A stretch of DNA of 64,000 nt from Cyanobacteria bacterium FACHB-471 (lineage in GTDB: Bacteria; Cyanobacteriota; Cyanobacteriia; Elainellales; Elainellaceae): assembly GCA_014695345.1 (NCBI GenBank), contig JACJOC010000065.1:186001-250000 (forward strand), read 5' to 3'. This document shows, one piece after another, positions 8,594 through 17,652 of the stretch (positions are counted from its first letter, which is position 1; each line of letters starts with the position of its first letter). A program made the position numbers and the translations under genes. Under the pieces are notes generated by a model that ran no database searches, was not told the origin of the DNA, and worked only from the letters and a program-made list of their open reading frames with translations.

Positions 8594-9784
8594 CTACTGA
8601 ACCGATTCAGGCTGGCGAATGCTGTAGTAAAAAGTCAGCGTGCGGGTGAGTGGTTGCTGATTTGCGGCAGGGGGAAGTGGCTCAAAGGGAGCAGATTGCT
8701 GAATGGCTCGAACAGCCGCTTCATCGGCGATCGCCAATCCTGAGGGCTGCGTTACTTCCCACTCAGTCAGTTCACCTGACTGATCGACTGTAAATCTGAC
8801 TTTTACAGAGCGTGTTGCATCGACGTTGACCTGAATACGCTGCCACTGTTGCTCAATCTGCTGATTCATCTCAGCCAGATAGTCTCCCCAAATCGGGTCT
8901 TGCTCAGCATCAATGCTGAACTCATTAAGGGCTGTGCGGTTTGAATTTGCGATTCCGGCAAACTCTTGTCCCAGATTCAGAGCCGCTTCAAATGGGGCTG
9001 CAGTCTGATCTGCGATTTGATCTGGGGAAGTAGGCAAGTCTGATGCGGGTGAGTTTGACGTAGGCAAGTCTGAAGTTTGTGACGAGTCTAGCTGATCTGG
9101 CAAGTTCGGTTCAGACGATGCGGTTTGTTCAAGCGGATTGAAATCTGGATCTGGTGCTGCAGAGTTCGGTGAGAACGAATCAGCTTCTAGCTGCGGCAAT
9201 CCTGCAAAGGCGCTGTCATTTGAATTAGCAGGGGCAATATCTGGAGCTTTAGCAGTTTCAGCAGCTTCAGGGTTGGGTGCATCAGATGGCTCTGAAGTGG
9301 GCTGTGGCGGGGTTGCTACTGAATCTGGTTTTGCTTCGCTTTCGGTTTCGGTGGCTTTCCCCTGACCGCTATTTGCAGGACTATTTGCAGGACTAGAAGC
9401 TGGAACAATTCTCCCTGGTGAGACGGGGGGGAGAAGCAGCGGCGCGATTGATTTGTTGTCTGTGGTGCTGTTTTCTTTTAAGGATTCTTCGATTCCGGGC
9501 TTTCCGGCTGCTATAGGCAGGTTTGGTTTCGCTTCACCGCCTGCGATCGCATCAATATTAGAGCGGCGATCGCTATTCTGCTCTGTCTCAGTTTCTGACT
9601 CTAGATAAACAAACTCAATCGGTTCAATCGGTTCCACAGCCAGGTTTGGCGGCTCAATTGGTTGCCAGGGAAAAATTCCGCCTGCCACTACACCGCCGTG
9701 AAAAGCGGCAGCTACTGCCAAATAGATTGTCAAACTCCCCCGCTGAGCGGCAAAGCGATCGCGATATTTCTGGGCTAGGCTCAT
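8594..9784 (-). CDS. TonB-like energy-transduction protein
   Basis: A 396-residue protein with a short cytoplasmic start, one membrane segment (about residues 18-40), a long Pro/Ser/Glu/Asn-rich periplasmic spacer (about 45-285) and a C-terminal TonB domain (about 295-390) with the typical VKVRFTVDQSGELTEWEV strand and a final TRTLTFYYSI. TonB proteins couple the inner-membrane proton gradient to outer-membrane receptors. No ExbB, ExbD or receptor gene is adjacent. Upstream lies the divergent petN cluster. Confidence 0.8.
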   Translation of the reverse strand: MSLAQKYRDRFAAQRGSLTIYLAVAAAFHGGVVAGGIFPWQPIEPPNLAVEPIEPIEFVYLESETETEQNSDRRSNIDAIAGGEAKPNLPIAAGKPGIEESLKENSTTDNKSIAPLLLPPVSPGRIVPASSPANSPANSGQGKATETESEAKPDSVATPPQPTSEPSDAPNPEAAETAKAPDIAPANSNDSAFAGLPQLEADSFSPNSAAPDPDFNPLEQTASSEPNLPDQLDSSQTSDLPTSNSPASDLPTSPDQIADQTAAPFEAALNLGQEFAGIANSNRTALNEFSIDAEQDPIWGDYLAEMNQQIEQQWQRIQVNVDATRSVKVRFTVDQSGELTEWEVTQPSGLAIADEAAVRAIQQSAPFEPLPPAANQQPLTRTLTFYYSIRQPESVQ

Positions 9785-9994
9785 GAGTTAGTGGGGGAAG
9801 CCGGTAGAGAAAACGTGTGTAGCTAACCGCTATGAAAACATGAGTTTTACCCATTTGGCGATAGGCGACAGGGGCGCTGAACTCTAAGGGAAGCGGCGAA
9901 AGGGCTAGCGATTTGAATTATGATAGATTCTGGAGAAATTCTGGATCTAATTCCAGATGTATTGAACCTTCACATTTTGGCTTCACATAACGCT

Positions 9995-10084
9995 ATGGAT
10001 ATTTTGACTTTGGGTTGGGTTTCGCTGCTAGTCGTTTTCACGTTCTCTATCACGATGGTGGTTTGGGGCCGTAACGGATTCTAA
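9995..10084 (+). CDS. petN: cytochrome b6f complex subunit VIII (PetN)
   Basis: A 29-residue protein, [15 protein letters not shown] followed by [14 protein letters not shown], nearly identical to PetN of plants and cyanobacteria. It is a single-helix small subunit needed for assembly and stability of the cytochrome b6f complex in the thylakoid membrane. The length is exactly that of the family. It heads a short plus-strand cluster: a 57-residue membrane protein starts 41 bases later, and a GAF protein overlaps that. Confidence 0.97.
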   Translation: MDILTLGWVSLLVVFTFSITMVVWGRNGF

Positions 10085-10125
10085 GGATTAACAAAATCAA
10101 CTGAGTTGAAAGCCAGTAATCAGCT

Positions 10126-10299
10126 ATGGGCTTTGAAACGTCTCCTCTGGGGATTCTTGCTGTAACTGCTCTGGGGTTAATGGTTGCATTCACAGGTGGC
10201 ATTGCTTACCTGACAACGATTGAATGGCGCGATCGCCGCCGCCGAGAGCGAGAAATGCGCGAGAACCAAAGTGTTTCCAAGAAGAAAAAGAAAAAGTGA
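10126..10299 (+). CDS. 57-residue single-helix membrane protein
   Basis: A short open frame, ATG at 10126 to TGA at 10297-10299. Residues 6-30 form one hydrophobic helix (LGILAVTALGLMVAFTGGIAYL), then a charged tail with TTIEWRDRRRRERE and a final run of six lysines. By the positive-inside rule the C-terminus is cytoplasmic or stromal-side. It sits 41 bases after petN and its stop overlaps the GTG of the next gene, so translation is likely coupled. I do not recognise it; membership in a thylakoid complex is only a guess from context. Confidence 0.7.
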   Translation: MGFETSPLGILAVTALGLMVAFTGGIAYLTTIEWRDRRRREREMRENQSVSKKKKKK

Positions 10300-10835
10300 C
10301 CCATTCTACCGATTGGGAATTGCCTGAGTATCTGCAAGCCGTTTTTGCAGAAAATTCTAATTTAGATGCGGTGTTCGCAGCGCTAATGCCTGCTTTGTGT
10401 CAGGCGTGGCGCTGCGATCGCTGCTTTCTCTATCTTCGTAATCCTCAAACGGGTCAGGGGCGAATCACCCACTGTTGGGGCACCAGTCCTGAGTGGGCTG
10501 ATTTGTCAGGCTCCGATTGGCTAGAAGAAGGCGATATTGCGAGTAAAGATCCGCTGATGGCGATCGCTTTTCGCACGGCTGAGCCTGTCTTCGTTGAAGA
10601 TATTGAGACGGCTGGCCCTGAAATTGTCAATCTTGACTATGAGCGAGACGTATTTCAGCATCGAGCGTTGATTCACGCACCGCTCTATCATGAGGGACTA
10701 ATGTACGGCATTTTGGAACCCTGTGTCTTTCAGCAGCCAAGGGTATGGACGGAGGGCGATCGCCGTATTACTACCGAAATTCAAGACAGACTTGCCCCGC
10801 TAGCCGCAGCCTATGTACGGCAACAAGGGACTTAA
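10296..10835 (+). CDS. GAF domain protein
   Basis: A single GAF domain of 179 residues. The GTG at 10296 is preferred because it overlaps the preceding stop (GTGA) and because translation from farther upstream would read through the small membrane-protein gene. The motifs W-R-C-D-R-C-F-L-Y-L, AFRTAEPVFVEDI and HAPLYHEGLMYGILEPC follow the usual GAF fold order. It ends with an ITTEIQDRLAPLAAAY helix. No output domain is attached. No canonical bilin-binding motif is clear, so the ligand is unknown. Confidence 0.8.
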   Translation: MTHSTDWELPEYLQAVFAENSNLDAVFAALMPALCQAWRCDRCFLYLRNPQTGQGRITHCWGTSPEWADLSGSDWLEEGDIASKDPLMAIAFRTAEPVFVEDIETAGPEIVNLDYERDVFQHRALIHAPLYHEGLMYGILEPCVFQQPRVWTEGDRRITTEIQDRLAPLAAAYVRQQGT

Positions 10836-10894
10836 GCCCCTTGTTCCATTAATAAGTTTGCTTTAACTCTGTAGTAGCACGTCGAGTTTAAGGT

Positions 10895-10978
10895 GTTGGG
10901 TTCCGCTCTGCTCCACCCAACCTACTAGCTGATCATCTGGCGGTTGTGTAGGTTGGGTGCAGCGCAACGGAACCCAAC
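10895..10978. repeat. dispersed inverted repeat, TTGGGT family, copy 1
   Basis: Two ~31-base arms, starting GTTGGGTTCCGC and ending GGAACCCAAC, match with about four mismatches. The same arms recur at 13214-13292 and, more diverged, at 48511-48599. It lies between the convergent GAF and permease genes. Confidence 0.8.
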
Positions 10979-11028
10979 GTTCAAAGTTTGCTGCGCTACT
11001 AAAGCAACTAAACCCACTCTAATCTCAG

Positions 11029-12276
11029 CTATCGCCCTTTGAGTCCGGTACGACGCACAACTGCATCAGCGGTGACTGCCAGTAACAGCACGGCACCCTG
11101 AACAATATTTTTGACGCTTTGATCTTGGTTGAGTAGGTCTAGTCCGTTGTCGAGACTGCCGATTACCAATGCACCGAGAACTACAGCCCAGACGGAACCC
11201 CGACCGCCAAATAAGCTGACTCCACCAATGACGGCAGCGGCGATCGCATTCAGCAACAAGGTTGAGCTAATTTGCGTAGCAACGGCTGTACTGCGGGAGG
11301 TCATCATGATTCCTGCAAGAGCCGCTAATGTGGAAGCCAGCATGAAGACAGTGATTTTCATGCGAACGACCCCGATTCCAGCGCGACGAGCGGCTTCCGC
11401 ATTGCCGCCAACCGCGTAGAGGTGCCGTCCGAACGGAGTTTTGCGTAGAACGATCCAGAAAACCAGCACCAGACCTAACGCAATCATTACGGCTTGGGGT
11501 ACGCCCTGATAAGACTCAAATAGGAAGATCAGAATGATTGTGACGGCTGCTGCTCCAACAAGCTGTAGCGCTGTTTGGGAGGAATGCCGAACGGACAAAC
11601 CAGCTTGCGATCGCTTGCGTCTTTCGTACCATACCCCCAGCGCATACAGCCCTAGGCACACCAGCGGAATTCCCCAGCCCAAAACTGGGTTGAGATAGGT
11701 TGGAGCAAGGGAACGAATGACTGGATCGCGCACGACTAACGTGGTTTGTCGTCCCATTACGACGAGCAACAGTCCTGAATAGGCGATCGACCCTGCCAAC
11801 GTGACAATAAACGACGGCACTCGCAGCACGGCAATAAAGAATCCGTTAAGCAGTCCAATCAGTGCGCCTGCCAATAGCCCTGCTAGTATTGCTAGCCAAG
11901 GATTCCAGCCCTGATATACAGAGACCGTTGCCATGATTGCAGCACAAGCTTGCGCGACAGCCGCTAAACTCAGGTCAATCTCACCTAGCAATAGTACTAA
12001 TACTGCTGCAATACTAAGAATGCCAATGGTGACAATTTGCTGGGTTAGATTAGATAGATTTCGGGCTTGTAGGAATACGCCACTGGTAGTGAGCTGAAAG
12101 TAAATCGTAATGAGCGCCAACGTCAGAATGACGGGAATAAAGCCCAAATCACCCTGCATTAGCGATCGCAAATTAAACCGGGCACGCGGAGCGGCTGTAG
12201 CTGGCTGATGTACCAGGGCATCTTGACTGCCGGACTGATCCTGATCTTGAGGGGTGTCCCGATCCAAGCTTTTCAT
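11029..12276 (-). CDS. xylose/ribose-type sugar ABC transporter permease
   Basis: A 415-residue inner-membrane permease of the BPD_transp_2 (RbsC/XylH) family. After a hydrophilic N-terminus of about 45 residues there are roughly ten membrane segments. The family motif around residues 295-305 (GGNAEAARRAGIGV) and the GSLFGGRGS-like loop (GGVSLFGGRGSVWAV) are present. It is the third gene of a minus-strand operon after the binding protein and ATPase genes. The XylH/XylF group is the closest match, so a pentose or related monosaccharide is the likely substrate. Confidence 0.88.
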   Translation of the reverse strand: MKSLDRDTPQDQDQSGSQDALVHQPATAAPRARFNLRSLMQGDLGFIPVILTLALITIYFQLTTSGVFLQARNLSNLTQQIVTIGILSIAAVLVLLLGEIDLSLAAVAQACAAIMATVSVYQGWNPWLAILAGLLAGALIGLLNGFFIAVLRVPSFIVTLAGSIAYSGLLLVVMGRQTTLVVRDPVIRSLAPTYLNPVLGWGIPLVCLGLYALGVWYERRKRSQAGLSVRHSSQTALQLVGAAAVTIILIFLFESYQGVPQAVMIALGLVLVFWIVLRKTPFGRHLYAVGGNAEAARRAGIGVVRMKITVFMLASTLAALAGIMMTSRSTAVATQISSTLLLNAIAAAVIGGVSLFGGRGSVWAVVLGALVIGSLDNGLDLLNQDQSVKNIVQGAVLLLAVTADAVVRRTGLKGR

Positions 12277-12308
12277 AAAATTAATATCCTCTGTAAGTCG
12301 TGCTATCC

Positions 12309-13115
12309 CTAAACTGCTGCCTCAGACGTAGCTCCAGTAATTGCGCCAACTACCTGTTCACGGGTAGCGCTGCGGACATCAAACGTATTTGCCCGCTGTC
12401 CTAAACGCATGACGATGATGCGATCGGCGACTTCAAATACGTCATGCAGGTTGTGCGAGATCACTACAACCGCTAGACCCCGCTCTTTTAGCCGCAAAAT
12501 TAGATTTAAAACTTGTCGAGTCTGAGCCACTCCCAGAGCAGCGGTTGGCTCATCTAGCAGCACCACTTTCGGCTGGCGCAAGATTGTTTTGGCGACAGCA
12601 ATGCACTGACGTTGACCGCCTGAGAGAGAGGCCACTGCTGACCGCACTGAAGGAATTTTTACATCCAAAATTTTCAGTACGTCGAGCGTTTGTCGTTCCA
12701 TCTCGGTTTCATCTAGCACCCGCAGCAAGCCAGGAACCAAATCACGGTAAGCTTCCCGTCCCAGCCAGAGATTTGCAACCACATCCAGGTTGTCGCACAG
12801 TGCTAGGTCCTGATAAACCGTTTCAATTCCCAATCGGGTCGAGTCTTGGGGACTGCCGATGGTGACGGGTTGACCATCAATTAACGTTTCTCCCTCGTCG
12901 GGTACATAGGCACCCGACATGGTTTTGATCAAGGTTGATTTGCCTGCGCCGTTGTCACCCACTAGAGCAACCACTTCGCCATCGTAAACCTCAAAATCTA
13001 CGTGCTTGAGGGCGTGAACACCGCCGAAGGATTTGCTGATATTTCTGAGCTGGAGGCGGGGAACTTTGCTGTTGACGGAAGCGTTATCCGACGTTGCCGA
13101 CACTGAACTGGTCAT
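12309..13115 (-). CDS. sugar ABC transporter ATP-binding protein, single-domain
   Basis: A 268-residue ATPase with Walker A GDNGAGKST, Q-loop YQDLALCDNLDV, signature LSGGQRQ, Walker B VVLLDEPTAAL and a switch His in VVVISHNLHD. The early region (ISKSFGGVHALKHVDFEV) is typical of the sugar CUT2 class. Most CUT2 ATPases, such as RbsA and XylG, carry two ABC domains in about 500 residues; this one carries a single domain, like FrcA. It would therefore act as a homodimer. It lies 32 bases upstream of the permease gene. Confidence 0.9.
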   Translation of the reverse strand: MTSSVSATSDNASVNSKVPRLQLRNISKSFGGVHALKHVDFEVYDGEVVALVGDNGAGKSTLIKTMSGAYVPDEGETLIDGQPVTIGSPQDSTRLGIETVYQDLALCDNLDVVANLWLGREAYRDLVPGLLRVLDETEMERQTLDVLKILDVKIPSVRSAVASLSGGQRQCIAVAKTILRQPKVVLLDEPTAALGVAQTRQVLNLILRLKERGLAVVVISHNLHDVFEVADRIIVMRLGQRANTFDVRSATREQVVGAITGATSEAAV

Positions 13116-13213
13116 TGTTTGTTAACCCTCCTGAGTAAGTTGAAATGAAAAGGCTTTACCCTTGCTGACTGCAAAACATAAATTCCCTCATCCTCAGATG
13201 TAGGTTGGGAGAG

Positions 13214-13292
13214 GTAGGTTGGGTGGAGCATAGCGGAACCCAACGTTCGTCTAACTTGATGCTGTTGGGTTCCGCATTCGCTGCACCCAACC
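13214..13292. repeat. dispersed inverted repeat, TTGGGT family, copy 2
   Basis: Left arm 13214-13244 begins GTAGGTTGGGTGGAGC; right arm 13264-13292 is nearly its reverse complement. It lies within the operon, between the binding-protein and ATPase genes, where it could form a hairpin in the transcript. Confidence 0.85.
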
Positions 13293-13370
13293 ACAGTGGC
13301 CGTTCCATAGAAGGTTTGGAAAGTTGCACGCCCTGTTTATGAGGCGGGGATTGAGGATGAGGGTGAAGTC

Positions 13371-14513
13371 TTACGGGCAAACGCCGCCTGCACCAGAGGG
13401 CAATCCGCTGCAAATTTCTTCTTTGCTCAAGAAGCCATCAGCGATCACGGTTTGTTCAACATTGGTGCGATCGACGACAACGGGTGTTGCCAGAACGGAG
13501 GGAATCTGTGCACCGCCAATCACTTCAGTGGTGCCGTTGACGATCGAGTCTGTGTCTTCACCTTTGCTGAGGGCTGCGACCAGACGGGCAGTAGCGCGGG
13601 CTTCCTCAACGATTGGCTTGTAGATAGTCATTGCTTGGTCGCCCGTGAGAATGTTTTGGATTCCGGTGAGGGTTGCGTCTTGCCCAGTGACGAGAACTTT
13701 CCCGTTCAAATCTTGTGTCCGCAATGCTGCAATTACCGTATTTGCCATACCGTCATTGGCAACGTAAGCGATTTGAACATTATTCTCTTCCTTGGTTAGC
13801 ACGCCTTCCATTAAGGATTGCGCTCTGGCGTTGTCCCAGTTGGGGGTGTATTGGTCAAACACGAGGTTGAGGTCGCCGCTGTCAACTAGCGGTTGCAGTT
13901 TTTCAACGGCTCCTTCACGGAACAGCAGCGCATTGTTGTCGGTTTGGGAACCGTTGATCATGACCAGATTGGCTCCCTCTTGCAGACCAAAGTTACCGGC
14001 ATTGAGCTGGTCTACGATGTATTGCCCCTGTAGCTCTCCGACGCGCTTGTTATCAAAGGAAACGTAGTATGCGAGGTCGGGATCTTGAATCAGGCGATCG
14101 TAGGCGATTACGGGTACGCCACTTTGTTTTGCCTGTTGCACAATGACTGCTGCCTGTTCACTATCGTTGGGGTCAACAACGAGGATGCAAGCGCCTTTGG
14201 TTAAGGCTGCGTCCGCCTGGTTTTGCTGAGTTGCGGCGTTGTTGTTGGCGTTAGCGTACTGAATGGTGACTCCGGGCAGAGCCGCTTTGATTTCTTGCTC
14301 TAACAAGGGGCGATCGTAGGCTTCATAGCGAGCGGAGGAGTCTGATTCGGGTAGGAGAATGCCCACGTTCATGCAGTCTTTAGCAGCGGCAAATTCGCTC
14401 TCGGCTGCAGTTTCAGAGGTGTCGTCAGCGGGGGTGCCATTACTACAAGCGGCTAGTAAAACTACGCCAACGACAGGCAACCAGCGGCGGAAAAAGGGGT
14501 TTAACTTAGGCAT
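13371..14513 (-). CDS. xylose/multiple-sugar ABC transporter binding protein
   Basis: A 380-residue periplasmic binding lipoprotein of the Peripla_BP_4 family. The signal ends in the lipobox LAAC (Cys at 23). The mature part matches XylF/ChvE: VGILLPESDSSARYEAYDRP, ILVVDPNDSEQAAVIV, VIAYDRLIQDPDLAYYVSFDN and YVANDGMANTVIAAL. It is first in the operon; a repeat hairpin separates it from the ATPase and permease genes, which would allow more binding protein than transporter. Substrate assignment beyond a monosaccharide is inference. Confidence 0.88.
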   Translation of the reverse strand: MPKLNPFFRRWLPVVGVVLLAACSNGTPADDTSETAAESEFAAAKDCMNVGILLPESDSSARYEAYDRPLLEQEIKAALPGVTIQYANANNNAATQQNQADAALTKGACILVVDPNDSEQAAVIVQQAKQSGVPVIAYDRLIQDPDLAYYVSFDNKRVGELQGQYIVDQLNAGNFGLQEGANLVMINGSQTDNNALLFREGAVEKLQPLVDSGDLNLVFDQYTPNWDNARAQSLMEGVLTKEENNVQIAYVANDGMANTVIAALRTQDLNGKVLVTGQDATLTGIQNILTGDQAMTIYKPIVEEARATARLVAALSKGEDTDSIVNGTTEVIGGAQIPSVLATPVVVDRTNVEQTVIADGFLSKEEICSGLPSGAGGVCP

Positions 14514-15600
14514 GATTTAATTCCTTATTTTGGTGTAGCTTGGTCGGGCATTTTTACCCGTTTCTTGAGCGCTTCTTGTGGAAAGGTTTAGATCAATGAC
14601 TTGGGGAGTTAGTGCTATTCCAAAAGGCTGAATGAGTGCTGAATAAATTGGGAAATGCGATCGCCTCTTACAAAAACAATCGCTCAGGTTAAACCCAATC
14701 ATTCACAGCGAAAACTAGCAGCACAAACTGCTTGCCGTGATGAATTCAGCAGCAAGTTAGCTTAAGCAGCTAAACCAATGCCTATAGCAAATTGCTACGG
14801 CATTATTTGCGATCGCCAACATCAGCCCAATAGAAACTACTCGGCTTGAATGAAGGCAAATTAGCAGGTATCAAGTCATCTCGAAAGTTGAAGACGGCAA
14901 ATAATGCAATCGGTCAACTTAAGCTCAGAAGGGCTATGAGGGGCAGCAATGAGGCGTTGTTAAGGCGTTAAAAAGTGACAATGTTAACGGACAAACATCA
15001 AGTGACGATGTTAATGATACTTAGCAGAGTCTCCCATTCTAGCAAAACTTTTACAAACCCACGGGGGGCGGGGATCAGGCAGCTATTGCGATCGCCTCTT
15101 AAAGCTCACTTGAGAATCTACAGATTTTTTACAGTTAAAAGAGACGTTGATCTTCTAACCCAACAAGAAATCTGCAATGACAGAATCGAGGGAACCTGAC
15201 AGCATAAAAACTAAAAAATCTGTATTTCCCCAGTACGAAAAGCTACTGGGATTAGGCTCCACACGGCTAATTTTTATTGAATAAACTAAGATTTTGAACT
15301 CGTTTTTTGTTCTCCCCCTTATTCCTAAAAATGCGCTATGAATATACTTTTACTTTTGCAGATTTGAATTACTCTTGTGATCTAAGTGAAATAAAATGTA
15401 ACGCAAATTGACGTATTTGGTATTCAAGGCATCAGTAATTTGCAAGCTTTAGGTAATATCTTTACCTGCTTTTGTCTGCACCATCTCTACAGAACAACGC
15501 TGCGTAGACAGTTCTGATAAAGTTTGTAGAATCGCTACAGCAAGAATGGCACTGAAACCTGCCACAGAACGATATCTATTCGGCGACAAGATGACTCACT
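14514..15600. other. long intergenic region
   Basis: A 1,087-base region between the divergent transporter operon and amine oxidase gene. Short open frames are present on both strands, but none has a recognisable protein or good coding character. It holds two directly repeated 15-base motifs at 14973 and 15000 and is AT-rich from 15200 to 15480. Both promoters should be here. Confidence 0.55.
14973..15014 (+). repeat. two direct repeats, AAGTGACRATGTTAA
   Basis: AAGTGACAATGTTAA at 14973 and AAGTGACGATGTTAA at 15000 differ at one base and start 27 bases apart. This could be a regulator site or a remnant of a Tn7-like transposon end; neither is proven. Confidence 0.55.
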
Positions 15601-17535
15601 ATGACTACCACCCATGATCTGGCTAATGTTTCCACTTTATCTACTACACCAGTTCACCCACTGGAGCCTTTGACTCCCGAAGAAATTACCAGAGCGGTTG
15701 CAATTGTCAGGGCAGAACGCAAGTTGAGTGATCAGTTTCGCTTTCCGGCAGTGGTGCTAAAGGAGCCACCCAAGTCAGTGATTCTCAGCTATCAACCGGG
15801 TAACTCGGTTGAGCGAGAAGCATTTTTGATTTTGCTAGACAACGCGACAGGGGCGACCTATGAGGCGATCGCCTCCCTCACTAGCAACACGGTTACCTCC
15901 TGGCAGCACATTCCAGGTGTGCAGCCCAACATCATGCCTGATGAACTGTCGGAGTGTGAGGCAGCGGTGAAAGCCAATCCGGAGTTTCAGGCGGCGATTG
16001 CCAAGCGCAACATTCCTCTAGAGTCGGTTGTCGTTGACCCGTGGGCGATCGGTCACTTTGGTTTACCGGGAGAAGACGGCATTCGGCTATCGCGCTGTCT
16101 CTGCTACGTGCGAACCACGCCCAGCAGCAACTTTTACTCTCGCCCCATTGATGGACTTGTTCCCGTCGTTGACTTGAACAAAATGCAGGTCTTACAGATT
16201 GAAGACATGGGCGTTGTGCCTGTGCCGCCAGAGCCAGGGGAATATGCCGCCGAGTTTGTATCCCCAATGCGGACGGATATCAAGCCGTTAGAAATCACTC
16301 AGCCCCAAGGCCCAAGCTTTGAGGTAGATGGGCATCATGTGCGCTGGCAAAAGTGGCAATTTCGCATCGGTTTTACGCCGCGTGAGGGATTGGTGCTACA
16401 TACCATTGGCTATGAAGACCAGGGCAAGCTGCGCCCGATTCTTTATCGTGCATCACTGGCTGAAATGGTGGTGCCTTATGGTGATCCGCGATCGCAGCAC
16501 TTTCGCAAAAATGCTTTTGACGTGGGTGAACATGGCGTAGGCGTATTGACCAATTCGCTTCGCTATGGCTGCGATTGTTTGGGCGAAATTCGCTACTTTG
16601 ATGCGGCAATGACCGATAGCCGAGGCGAAGTGGCTATCATCGAGAACGCTATTTGTATGCATGAGGAGGACTTTGGCGTTCTGTGGAAGCATACAGATTG
16701 GCGATTGGATAGCGTTGAGGTGAGGCGATCGCGCCGTCTTGTCGTTTCCTTCTTCTGCACCGTAGATAACTACGAATATGGCTTCTTCTGGTATTTCTAC
16801 CAGGACGGCACGATTCAGTATGAGGTGAAGCTGACGGGCATTCTCCTGTGCGGCACGTTAGGAGATGTTCCCAAATATGGCACGCTTGTTGCGCCACAGG
16901 TAAATGCTCTAAACCATCAACATTTCTTTAGTCTGCGGCTAGACTTTGACATTGATGGTGGCAACAACTCCGTTTACGAGGTGAATACTGAAGCCGAGCC
17001 GCTCGGAGCAGACAATCCCTATGGCAATGCCTTCTTCGCCACCTCAACCCTATTTAAGACGGAACTGGAAGCACAGCGAATTATTGATCCGCTAGCAGGT
17101 CGCTACTGGAAAGTTGTCAATCCTTCTGTGCAAAACCGTTTAGGGCAACCCGTCAGTTACAAAATCATTCCCGGTGACAATATCTTGCCGTTCGCTCATC
17201 CCGAATCCCCGATTCTAAAGCGGGCTGGATTCATGACGAAACATTTGTGGGTTACGCCTTACGCCGAAGATGAGCGCTTTTCGGCAGGTGATTACCCCAA
17301 TCAGCATCCTGGTGGTGAAGGTTTACCTAAGTGGACCCAGGCAAACCGTTCGATTGAAAATACTGATGTAGTGGTATGGTACACCTTTGGACATCACCAC
17401 ATTCCCCGTCCTGAAGACTATCCGGTGATGCCGGCTGCTTACAGTGGTTTTGTCCTCAAGCCAGTCGGATTTTTTGATGCAAATCCTGCACTGGATGTGC
17501 CGCCATCTGAATCAAAGCACAGTTCTTGTCATTAG
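15601..17535 (+). CDS. copper amine oxidase (primary-amine oxidase)
   Basis: A 644-residue copper/topaquinone amine oxidase, which oxidises primary amines to aldehydes with release of ammonia and hydrogen peroxide. Residues needed for activity are visible: the catalytic-base Asp307 in FDVGEHGVG, the topaquinone precursor Tyr391 in NYEY (390-393), copper ligands His439 and His441 in HQH, and a third His in GHHHIPRPEDYPVMP. No signal peptide is apparent, so it is probably cytoplasmic. The ATG at 15601 opens a typical N-terminus (HPLEPLTPEEITRAVAIV). No dedicated transporter or aldehyde dehydrogenase is adjacent. Confidence 0.93.
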   Translation: MTTTHDLANVSTLSTTPVHPLEPLTPEEITRAVAIVRAERKLSDQFRFPAVVLKEPPKSVILSYQPGNSVEREAFLILLDNATGATYEAIASLTSNTVTSWQHIPGVQPNIMPDELSECEAAVKANPEFQAAIAKRNIPLESVVVDPWAIGHFGLPGEDGIRLSRCLCYVRTTPSSNFYSRPIDGLVPVVDLNKMQVLQIEDMGVVPVPPEPGEYAAEFVSPMRTDIKPLEITQPQGPSFEVDGHHVRWQKWQFRIGFTPREGLVLHTIGYEDQGKLRPILYRASLAEMVVPYGDPRSQHFRKNAFDVGEHGVGVLTNSLRYGCDCLGEIRYFDAAMTDSRGEVAIIENAICMHEEDFGVLWKHTDWRLDSVEVRRSRRLVVSFFCTVDNYEYGFFWYFYQDGTIQYEVKLTGILLCGTLGDVPKYGTLVAPQVNALNHQHFFSLRLDFDIDGGNNSVYEVNTEAEPLGADNPYGNAFFATSTLFKTELEAQRIIDPLAGRYWKVVNPSVQNRLGQPVSYKIIPGDNILPFAHPESPILKRAGFMTKHLWVTPYAEDERFSAGDYPNQHPGGEGLPKWTQANRSIENTDVVVWYTFGHHHIPRPEDYPVMPAAYSGFVLKPVGFFDANPALDVPPSESKHSSCH

Positions 17536-17548
17536 GATTGCGAATTCT

Positions 17549-17652
17549 CTCGTTACGAGGCTTTGCCTCGTAATGCCATCTAGAGGCTCTGCCTTATTCA
17601 TGCAAGAGGCAGAGCCTCTGAATAGCATCCCCAGGTAGAACCTGTGGACGAG
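17549..17652. repeat. dispersed palindromic element, GAGGCTCTGCC family, copy 1
   Basis: Contains CTCGTTACGAGGC, AGAGGCTCTGCCT, AGGCAGAGCCTCT and a terminal GGACGAG, forming nested hairpins. A second copy with the same core is at 46292-46388. Similar elements are widespread between cyanobacterial genes. Confidence 0.75.

Noticed and set aside
14975-15199. A 74-residue plus-strand frame in the transporter/amine oxidase gap
   Set aside because: It starts inside the direct repeats, has no homology that I recognise and no ribosome-binding site.
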